Assembly: GCA_964459205.1 (NCBI GenBank)
Contig: CAYWKJ010000003.1
Location: 1-56,588 of the forward strand
Length of the DNA stretch: 56,588 nucleotides
Origin: JABJMC01 sp964459205
GTDB taxonomy: Bacteria; Patescibacteriota; Gracilibacteria; UBA1369; UBA12473
Reading direction: 5' to 3'
A program made the translations under genes and the position numbers. Of the stretch, positions 1 through 12,000 are shown in pieces. The notes beneath the pieces were generated by a model, which worked only from the letters and a program-made list of their open reading frames with translations, was not told the DNA's origin and searched no databases. Positions within the stretch are counted from its first letter, which is position 1, and the number at the start of each line of letters is the position of its first letter.

Positions 1-51
1 TGTAATAAATATTTGTTTTCCATATTGTTTATCCAATTTAACACAAAAAAA

Positions 52-3000
52 ATGCAAAATTACATCAAGAAATTTATTCAGCTCGGCTCTTTTAAAAGAG
101 CGGTGGCTTGGGCATCGATGTTTGCCCTATTAAGCACGTTGCTAGTGAGCATACCGCTAGCTCAAGCTGCACCAACTGCCGTCGGAGATGGTCAGTATTT
201 TCCTAATAACGGTTCTGGGAAGTCAGATATAGTGGTGAGTTTTAATGAACCTGTAAATGATAGTGATGGGGCAATAAGTTGTCCTGGAGGATCAGGATAT
301 TCAATTTGTTACAACAAGGGAGATGTTGTTTTAGGTGGCGGTGGTTGGGATGGAACTCCGGCCATTGCGTTTGTTGCTCAAGTTGTGGGTGATAACACTG
401 CATTAGTAGTTAGTTTTGAGGCGGCCGAAGTAATTACTAATATTGGTGCTAATCCAACTATTAGTTTGCCGGCGACTATTGCTGGAATTACGGCACCGCA
501 AGTTTTTAATATAGTACCTCCTTCTCCGAATAAGGCTGGAGATGCTACTTATACCGATGATGCTGGCGGGAAATCTGTGATTGTGGCACCTTTTACGGCT
601 CCTTTAGCGACAGATAATGGTACAGAAGCTTGTTCGCAAGGATCAGCATTTACTACCTGTTTTGATAAAACTAAAGTTACAGCCACCGGAGGTGGATGGG
701 ACGGTACACCGGTAATTGTTGATGTTGGGTTAGATACGCAAATGAATAATAGATTAGTGATAACTTATGTTGGGACGGCTGTAATAACTAATATGGGGGC
801 TAACCCAACTCTTACAGTTGCTTCGGGGATTGCCGGAATTACAGCGCAGCAAGTTTTTGATATAACTCTTCCAGTGGCCCCAGCTCCTCAAAAAGTTGGA
901 GATGGTGGTTATATGCCTGATGTTGGAGGTGTGTCGGCAATCAAATTTGGTTTTAATGCGGATACCGATCAAAATGATGGCAAAGTAGCTTGTCCTCAAG
1001 ATTCAGCATTTACTGTTTGTTATGATGACAGTAGTGTTGTATTAGGTGGCGGTGGTTGGAATGGGACTCCAACTATTGCGGCAGTGGGTCAAGATACTCA
1101 AGATAATCGCGCTCTAGTTGTAGAATTTACAACTGCAAATGTGATTAGTGATATTAATTCGGTGCCAACAGTTACTTTTCCAGCGGGGATTGCTGGTATT
1201 GTGGCACCACAGGCTTTTAATGTAGTTAATCCTCCACCACCTTCTCCTATGAAGCAGGGGGATGCTATATATACAGCTGATATGGGTGGAGTAACTACTA
1301 TTTTGGCAAATTTCAGTACTGACTTAACCCAGGATAATGGTACGGTTGACTGTGGAGCGTCAGCATTTACTATTTGTTATGATACAACCAAAGTAACCCT
1401 AACTGGTAGTGGATGGGCCGGAGGTGCTACGATTGCTGTTGTAGGGCAGAATGATCAGAACACTAAGGGGATAGTTGTAGAATTTACAGGTCCTAATGCG
1501 ATTGAAAACATGGGGGCTAATCCGACTCTTACTGTTAATTCGGGGATTGCTGGAGTGCAGTCTTTGCAGGAGTTTAATATAAGTACTGCCCCTCCTCCTG
1601 CGGCTCCTGAAAAGGTTGGAGATGCTGAATACACAGCGGATAAAGATGGGGTTTCTTCACTTGCCGCAGATTTTAATACCACTTTAGATGGGATGAATGG
1701 AAAAGTAGTTTGTCCGGGGGAATCGCCATTTACAGTTTGTTACGACAAAAGTAACGTAGTTTTAGGTGGCGGTGGTTGGGATGGTACTCCAACTATTGAT
1801 GTAATTGGCAAGAACCCAGGAAATGGTCAACAAATGTTAATAGTGTTTTCAGCCGCTGAGGTGATTTCGGCGATTGAATCTAGCCCAACTATTAGTATTC
1901 CGGCGGGGATTGCGGGTGTTGTTGCGCCGCAGGTTTTTGATATTGCCTTAGCTCCTGGTGCAGATCCGCTTACTTGTCAAGATGATAATGGGGAATGTGA
2001 GTTTAATGATGGAGATGCTGAAACTGAATTACCTAAATATCTTGATGGGGATATTAATACGGGTTCCCACATTCAAGGTCCTAATAATCCGATTGTATTT
2101 ATTCGGACGTTTGATGAGGCTGAAAGTATTCGTGAAGTAACTATTAATCACGCTAATAATACCGGTAATCATATGAAGACCGGATCAATTGAGTGGTGGA
2201 ATGCGGCGGCTGAAGGAGGCGCAGACTGGGCGCCTTTTGGTGCTTCAATTAATGATGATGGGGCGGATAAAGTTATTACAGTAGCTTTGGACGCTGATAA
2301 GCCTGATATTATTACGAATAAAATTCGTATAACTAATGATGGAAACTGGAATCCTCCGGCTGGTTGGTGGCCAACAGAGTTTTCTTTTAGAGGTGCGGAG
2401 CCAAGCGCGATTGTGGGTGATATTGATTATTATGAATTAAAAAAGTCATATCTAGAAATGACTCTTGATGAACCACTTACTAATACTAATAAAGTGCCTT
2501 GTCCAGGGTTAGATCTGCCTGGTTATGTTTGTTGGGATAAAACGCAGGTTACGATTAGTGGTACTAGCCTTAGTAATGGTGTGAGTAGCGCTAATATTGG
2601 TAAAATTGTTCGCAATCCATTGATGGCAATTAATGAGGTTCGAGTTGTTTTTAATACAGAGAAACTTTTTGATGATTTTGATAATCTTGAGCTGTCTTTA
2701 AATGGAATTGGTGATATTAAGAATGGGCCGATAACTGGTTCAGATTTTGCTACGGCTGTTCCTACAAAAGATAGTGATGCTAAGGCTACCTATGATCCTA
2801 CTGGTGCTGGCGGTACAGCGCTGGTTGATGCCTATTTTAGAGCTCAATTAACTGACGCTGGGGCTGATAATGCCACTTATTGTCCGGAATTAGCCGGACA
2901 ATTACAAGATGGAGCTCTTTGTTATAATCCAGCTTTGGTTACCCTTGGAGGAAATGGTTGGGATCCTGGAGCTGAAGTTAGTTATGTTATTCGTAATGGC

Positions 3001-6000
3001 GATGAATTTATTGATGCGGAGGAAAATTCCGAAAATCCTACCCAGGTATTAGTGGTCTTTAATATGGGGAATGCTATAGCTAGTGCGGACGCTGATCCAG
3101 TTCCAACCATTAGCTTTAATGGGTTTGGAGGGATTGTTGCGGAACAAGTTTATGAATTTGAGGCAGCGCCAACTCCTGAAGCGGATGGAGATGCTGAATA
3201 TTGTGAGGATGATGGTTCGGTAAGTATTGCTCTTCCGTTTGATATGCCTCTTAGTGAACAAGCTATAATGGAGAGTTGCCCTGCTGAAGGATTTCCTGAA
3301 GGATATGATTGTTATAATTTAAATGATGGCGAAAGTACGCAGTATATTACTTTGTTAGGGACTGGTTGGGCACAAGGAATAGAACCTTCACTTGGTTTTC
3401 AAGATCCTGAATATTCAGAGCTTATAGTTCTTTTTGAGCCAGGTGCTATTCCTAGTTTTGAGGGTGTTAATCCTCAGCTAAGTATAGATTATGTTGGGGG
3501 AGTTGAAGATCAAGCTTTTGATGTTGTTCCAGGTGAGAATTGTGGTCCAGACCCAGGTGGTGATGATCCTCCAGGTGGCCCTACCGTGGCTTTAGCGGCT
3601 TGGATGGATGGTCCTACTAGCATTATAGTTGAGTTTAATAAAAATGTTAGTCAGGAGTCTGCTAATAACGCGATTTTTACTCTTGATGTGGGAGGAGGTC
3701 AAACTGTTACTGAGGATAGTGTTACAGCGAATGATACTATAGAAGTAACAGTGGATTTTACCACTGCTTTAAGTGCCATTCAGATAGACGCAATTGCTCC
3801 GGGGCCAAGTGGTCATTTATTAAGTATTAGTGGTGGTGTTGCTCAGGATATGCCGATTGAATCTGATTTTGAAGAGGATGGAGGCTGGTTTGGCCCACCA
3901 ATTGTTATTTATGAAGTAAATACTGATCCTAAACAGGATTGGAGTAGTGTGAGTTTTAATTATGCTACGAACAATAATCCAGGTGGATCAGCAAGTGCTT
4001 TAGCTGGTGCCAATAATGATCAGTATATTGAGCTCCGTGTTAATGAAGGTGCTCCGGATACTGAATGGTCTGGGATTATGACGGGTAGCAGTATCGATTG
4101 GACGAAACTTCGTCTTCAGATTTATGATGATAAATGGAACTTGGTTGCAGCCTGTGATTTTACAGGTGCGACAGCATGTGCTGATGTGGAGGGCGAGAAT
4201 AGATTTAATACCGTACTACACGCTGGGGACGGAACTTATGGAGCCCCGGCAACTGGCGATGTTCTTGTCTTAGCTAATCCAGATACTTCTTTACCAAAAG
4301 ATAGTTTGCATATTGAATTGATGGGGCAAATGTCTGGACAATTTATAGCAGATGCCTCTTTTGGTGACATTAATGACAATGCTGATTGGAATGCTCCTTA
4401 TCCAGATGGTAATGGTGTTCCAAGGGATAATACTAAGGAAGCGGTTGGATTAGATGATAAAGGAACCTCTATGGGTGATTGGAGTGCAGACTTTGCTTAT
4501 CAACATGCTTCTCCATTGGCAACTAACACTTATGTTGCGGCCTTGGAGGTTATGGGAGTTTTCCCGTGTGAAGATAAAATTCTATGTATTGATTTTAATA
4601 GAGCAGTTGATAATGCGACCTTAAAATCAGGTAGTTTTGCTATTTATAAATATGGGTCTCAGACGCCAGCGCAATGTGTTGGTGGTCCATGTACTATTGA
4701 TTCTATTTATCGTGAAGGTGGAGGCGGACGTTTTGTTAGCCTTAGTCTTACCACTGCTATGGTGGCTGGAGGGTCTTATGATCTTGTGATTGCTGGTGGT
4801 GCGAATGGAGTTAAAGATACGGATGGCGGAACATTCAAAGACGCTAGTGTTATGAAATCTTTTACTGGTTATGAAACAGACACAGATCCTCCAGAACTTA
4901 CTGGTGTAAATGTGCATAGTCCTAGTGAAATTGAAATTATTTTTAATGAGCATAATGGGCTAAATACTAGCTCTGCTAATTTATCTGTTCCTGGTTTGAC
5001 CATTGATAACTTTTGGGAAGGTTGGGACAATATTAATATCCAGTTCCAACAGGAAATGACTGCGGGGGCTGAATATACGTTTACTATTACAGGGTTAGAG
5101 GATGATCAAGGAAATGTATTAACATCAAATAACTCAATTTCTTTTGAAGGGTTTGATGGTTCTCAATACGATGATAATCAATCGCCTCATGTGGTGAATG
5201 AAAAACCTTATAATTATGAGTGGGATGTTCCGACTAATCTTGCTTCTATTCAGATAGAGTTTTCTGAAGAGTTAAACTCTAATTCGGTTAATGACGAAGA
5301 TTTTCTTCTCCGAAAGGTAAATGAATCTACCTATAACACTATTAGTGATGTTGTTTTGGGAGCAGATTATACTAGTTATGATAATGATACCCAGACGGTG
5401 ACTATTACTATTCCAGAAGATAAATTGGATGCTAATAGTTTTTATGAGTTATTTATCCAGGGTGGTGATACGGGGCCAAAAGATCTAGGTGGTGGCAATA
5501 TGCAATATGGGTCAGAATCTCGGTATTTTTATACTGGTTCAGGAGCAGATACTACTAAGCCTACCATGTATTATTCTACTATAGATGATTACTCAGGCGC
5601 TGGTGGAATTGTTGGAGTGCCAACGGGTATTGGTATTATCACGCTTTTCTTTGATGAAGGTATGGATGGTAGTACGATTTCGGATACAGATCCGACAAAT
5701 GATGATAGTAATGTTCAACTATCGTATAGTTCTTCGGGTACTACTAATTATGTTAATGGAGAAATCCATTATGATGCTGGTTCTAGTGCCGTTGAATTTC
5801 ATATTAGCGAAACTCTTAATGCTAATACAGATTACACCTTAACTGTTAAAACAGGTGTGACAGATGCGGCTGGTAATTCTTTGTCAGGTCAGATTAGTAG
5901 AGCTTTCCAGACTGCTGACCTTGATCAATCTGAGCCACAAGTAGATTTTGCTGAATTTGATGGTAGTACAATGTGGATTCAGTTTAATGAAGGTATGAAG

Positions 6001-9000
6001 GCTTCTTCGGTGATGAATATGGATAATTATGATTTTGTTTTTGGTACACAAGGTTTCTCTGACAAGGGTGGTTTAGTAGCTGAATATGATCCTTGGGAGT
6101 ACCGTGTCGAGATTAGAGGATTTAATAGTATTGATCAGGATTCTACTTTTGCGGTTTCTATGAATGATCTCCAGGATGCTGCTGGTAATATGATAAGTTC
6201 TAATATTGATGTTTCTGGAGCTGGATATAATCCTGATGAATTTCAGGACATGGTTTCGATTAGAGAAGCTAGTCCAAGTTGGGGTGATTGGGATATTCCG
6301 ACTAATATCAAGACTGCTTCGGTGAAGTTTGATATTGGTCTTGATAGTTCGACCGTTACTACTACTAGCGTGCAGTTGCTTAAAGAAGGTGATGAAAACA
6401 CTAATCTTTGTGATTCAGTACAGTACAAGTCAGCTAGTAACACAATCGCTTGTTCAATTAGTACGACCCTAGATTCTTATAGTTATTATATTTGGAAAAT
6501 TGGGCGAGATCCGCATGAAGCTGCTTATTCTTCTACTATTAAAGATGAAAATGGAAATACTTTGCCATGGGCAGAATGGATTTTCTTTGAAACTGGCGGG
6601 ATGGGCGATAATGCGGCTCCAACAATTTCATTTGCAGAACCTAATGATGGAAGTACGAATGTGGCGGTAGGTGCTGGAAGAATTAGTATCTTTTTTAATG
6701 AAGAAATGGATTCTAGTAGCTTTACTAGTAGTAGCTTTAAGGTTTATCCAACTGCTAATAGTGATGAATTGGTTTCTGGAGAAAGAGAATACCATTCTGG
6801 TGGATGGGTGTTAGATTTTTTCCCTGAGGATCCTTTAGCCGCTAATACTGAGTATACGATTTTATTAACTGGTGATGTTAAGGATCGTGGTGGAAATGCT
6901 TTAGCAGCTACTACTCGTACCTTTACTACTGGCAATGCTGATTTAGAGGCACCAACTGTTAGCTATATGAGTGCTACTAACTGGGAAGTCCAAGTACAGT
7001 TTTCGGAACCTGTTAATGAAGAAACTGCTACTAATTCTAAGAACTATACACTTTATTCTTCCTCTACAGCTGGGGGACCTTCAGATCAACGGGTTTCTTT
7101 AGACGGCAAGGAATTTGAATATGATCCTTTTAGTGGGAATTTATTTATTTTTGGCTTAAATTTAGATGAAGGCATGACATTATCGCTTGAAGCCAAGAAT
7201 ATTAAAGATCTTGCTGGTAACTGGATGGTAGATAATGATTCTTCTAATATTCGTAAAGCCGAGGTTCTTGATTTGAGTTACCAAGATGAAGCTCCTTGGG
7301 TTAACTTTGGTTGGCCTAATGGTTGGGATGAGCCAACTAATATGCCTGCTATTGGAGTCGAGTTTTCTGAGGCTATGGATCCAAGTACAATTGATGAAAA
7401 TAGCTTTAAAGTTTTCCCTCATATTTGTAATAAGTATTATGAATGTAATGATGGCGCGGCTTTGACGGCTGATGATTATAGTTTTGATACGGATACCAAC
7501 ACGGCTTTCTTCCATTTAATTGATCAAGGTAATGGTCGGACTTTGGCCCCTAATCAGGAGTATCATGTGGTAGTGACCACGGATATTAAAGACGGTGGTG
7601 GTAATAGTCTTCGTGCTTGGGATATGTGGAATAAGAATAATACTATGGCTTATGATTTCTTTTTCCATACTAATGATAGTTCCGAAGGTGATACTTCTGC
7701 TCCACAAATTTGGGGGACTAGTCTTGATGAATATTGGGACTGGCAAACAGATTCTATCCAGGGAGTGCAAACTTACCTTTGGGGAATTGAAATCCCATTT
7801 TCTAAGCAAATGTCATCTAGCACGATTAATGATTTGAACGCTGGGAATACTGGTAGTAATATTTATGTAAAGGGTATTTCTACAGGTGAAAAAGTAAATG
7901 GTTCAGTTGAGTATGATACTGGGGGTAGGTTTGCTATTTGGAAAGGAGAAGGTCCTTTTAGTGCTGATACAGCTTATCAATTAGTAGTAGATGATGGAGT
8001 GACTGATTTAATGGGTAATGCCATAGATCGATATACTCAAAACTTTACTACTGCCAATACCGCTGAGGATGAAACTGGCCCGGAAATTACCTGGTTTGAT
8101 ATTAATGAATATTCTCTTAGAATGTGGTTTAATGAGCCTCTTGACAAGAGTGAGGCCGAGATTTTAAGAAACTACACACTATCTACTTGTGAGATAGATC
8201 AGGTTACGGCAGAAACTTGTTTAGATAACTTAAATGAATATCCATTAACTTCTAAGGACGGAATAAGTATTCGTTATGAGGAATGGGATAATATGGTGGA
8301 AATTGAAGGATTAGCTGTTAAAGAAGGTAATATTGCCATGATTAAAGCAGTTGTTATTGATCGGGTTGGTAATAGTATTAAGAGCACGACTGATAATGAT
8401 TTGTGGAATGGTCGTAATGTTGCCGGGGCTCCAAACACTTTTAATACCTTTGAGAACTACATCATGCCTTACTTTGATGAGTATTATGCTTTTGATGATT
8501 GGGATGAGAATCAAATGGCGTTTAATATGTTCGCGGGTGGAGCTAATGTTAGCCCAGAAAACCGGTTAGCTGGCGCCGATTCAATTTATTGGATAGATTT
8601 CTCAGCTATGGAAAGTATTGCTGAAGGTGGTCAGATTAGAATTAAATTCCCACGTGGATTTGATGTTACTGATGCCTCGGCAGTGCCAGCCTTTACGGCT
8701 GGAGATGATGGTATGATGAGTTCTGTAAATGGAGATATTAATGGCTGGGGAGCTGGCACTCTTACGATTGATTCTGTAAGTAGAAATACTTCTACTCGAA
8801 CTGTTACGATTGTGACTGCCGGAGGCGCAACTCAACCACAGGACTTTATTAGTCTTGATTTGCAAGGTATCCGCAATCCAAGTACAGCTAGTGATGTTTC
8901 GACCGAAGGTTATGTACCGACTATTGAAACTTATGATGCTAACGGGCAAATGCTAGAAAGCATCGAAGCTGCTCCTATTTATATTGAGCCTAAAGGTGAT

Positions 9001-12000
9001 GGTAAAATTCAGATTAATGTGGAGGCAACTGGTTTAAGTACGCCTCCTGATAATGGATCACAGGTTTGGGTGCATGTTAATAGCATGTCTGGAGCTCACT
9101 TTTCCGAAGAACTTACTTTTGATGGTTCTGGCATGGAAGGGTCTGTTACGATTCCTTCTCTACCAGAAGGTGACTATGACGTTTATACGGATGGTTATGT
9201 AGTCTTAGATGTTGATGGCGAAGAGCAAGAATACTTTGGTCAAGGAGGAGCCTTTGTATGGCTCGGTGATGGAGCAACGGAAAATGTTAATCTATCGCTT
9301 ATTGCATCCGAAGGGGATGATTATGGTGAAGGAGAAGGGGAGTGGCAAACTCTTACGATTACGGCAGCTGATGGTCCAGCGAATGAACAAGTAGATATTC
9401 GTGTTTTTGGAGAAGGTTACTTCTTTGAAAAAGAAACCTCATTTAGTGCCTTAGGAAATATCAGTGAGGAAATGACAGTCCCGCAAGGATTTTATACTGT
9501 TTCTCTTGATCCATGGATGCCAAAAGGATTCTTTATGGGTCCACCTCCACCTTCATCCTTTATGCCTCCAAATCCTAAGGATGTTAAGGTAAATGGCGGA
9601 GGCGCTGAGGTTACCTTTAATATTAAAAAGGCTGAAAACTACGTTAAAGTAACAGTTACTGATGATAATGGACTTGGTATTCCAAATGCTCATGTCTTTA
9701 TTGCTCCGACAACGTTTGGAATGGATTCTGGTGGAGGTGTTGGTGGAGAAACTGGAGAAGATGGGACCTTTACCGCGGCTATTTCGCCTGGATGGTATGA
9801 GGTTGATGTTCACAAAGCTGGTATGCCTTCTATGCCTCGTCAGAGTGTTACTATTAATGACGATTCTACTGAAGAAGAGCCAGAGGAAGTTGATTTTCGG
9901 TTGAAAGTGCCAGCTATTAAAATTAGTGGTACTTTGACCAAGAATAATAAAGCTGTGGCTAATCAACCAATCTTTGGTAATGCAGTTGATAGTAATGGTA
10001 ACTGGCTTCCACAATTCTTTGATACCCACACTGACGGTAATGGTAAGTATTCATTCTATGCGGATGCTAATACTAACTGGAATGTTTGTGGTTGGGTTAT
10101 GGGATTTGGAGAAATTTGTAAGACCGTTAATGTTGATTCTGCAAACTTAACTGGTCAGAATATTAATCTTAATGAAAGTAATTTTGTTGAGGTGACTGGA
10201 ACTCTTAAATACGGTTCTGGAGAGGGAACAGCTTTAACTGATGCTTCAGTTTTTGCCGAAAGTCTTGATCCTGATAACCATAGCTTTAATGATGTTCGAA
10301 CTAATAGCGACGGTGAATTTACTTTGCGTGTTGCGGCTGGTGAATATGAACTAGGAACCTTTAATGAGGAGTTTGGTCATAAGATCTTTAAGACGGACTT
10401 AGATGTTAGTGATGGCAATAATGAAGTTCTTGGAGACGTTTTTGTAACCACTAATGATACCAAAGAAGTCAGCATTCGTTTTGTGAATGGTAGTGGTTAT
10501 CTTTATGAAGTGAGTGAAGCTTTTGTTGATATTTTCAGTGATGAAACTGGATCTGCTAACTTTGTAGAACTTAATGGTCTTTCTGAAAAGACTATTAAAC
10601 TAGAAGCTGGTACTGGTTATGAAGCTTACGCCTTTGTGGCCGGAATTGGAGCTTTGCCCGCACAGTCTAATATTACAGTTGGTGACTCTACAATTATTAC
10701 TTTTGAAATTGGTGAAAAAGTTGATATTTCTGGTTCAGTGACATATACCGGTGAAAAGGATGGTCCAGCTGCTAATGCTAAGCTTAAGTTTATTGATCCT
10801 GCAAATGATTACAGTCAGGAAACTTCAGCGGATGAAAATGGGGATTACACTATGACTGTTCCATCTAATGGTTCCTATACAGTTAAAATACAAATGGCAG
10901 GGTGCATACCATATAATGAAGTGGTAACAGTTGCTAATAGCGATATTGCATCTCAGGATTTTGTATTGGATCTTGTAGATAAAGATGTGGGTATTCGGGG
11001 TGTAGTTACAGCTGATGGCACATTAACTAGTAATGATGCTCGTGTTGTAGCCACTGATGCCACTGGTAAAGATCGTACGGTCATGGTTGATGATATTGGT
11101 GATTATGCTTTTGCTGTTTCACCTGGTACTTGGACTATTAAGGCTTATAAGGATGGATACGAAACTACAGCTGAGAATGTTCAAACTGTAGTTGTTACTA
11201 ATGGTGTGGAAGACGTTGATGTGGCTATGACCGCTATTGCTAACTACACCGTAGTGCCGCCAAGTTCTTATAGTGTTGTTCCTGCTAATGGGGGAGTTAT
11301 CCAACATGAGAATCCAGCTATGACTATTACTATTCCAGCGGAAGCGCTTGGTGATGGTAACCAAAGTTATAGTGTTTCTGTAAAGAAAACTTCCGAAATG
11401 ATTGATACTGCGGCCGCTGATCCGATTTTGAATCAAGGTGTTGATATTAATATTTCTGATAGTAATGGTGTGACAGTTACTGGTTTGGATAAAGCCATTA
11501 AGCTTGAATACGATTATTCAGATGCTGGTCTTACCACCGATCAAATTGATGATATGAGTTGTGGACATATCTCTAGCTCGCAAGATTCTAACTGGGAAGC
11601 TACAACCTGTCGTTTATATCAAACTGACGATGAGCTTAAGATGATTTACTCCACTAAGAACTTTTCTATCTTTGGTGCAATTGATTGGTCTGATGATGTT
11701 GCTCCATCTGCTCCAGTTGGCTTAAGTGCGATTGGTAACAATGGTTATGTAGCCTTGGATTGGACAAATAATAGCGACGCTGACTTTATGGAGTACCTCG
11801 TGTTTAGAGGCACTAGTTCTGGATTTACAGCTGATGATGATAGCCAAATCAATACTAGCCAAGTAACTGCCAGTGCTTATACAGATACTGATGTTACTGA
11901 GGGAACAACTTACTACTATGTTGTTAAAACAGTTGATACTTCTGGTAATGAATCTTCAGCAAGTTCGGAAAGAAATGCTACTCCAACTGGTTCTAGTGAG

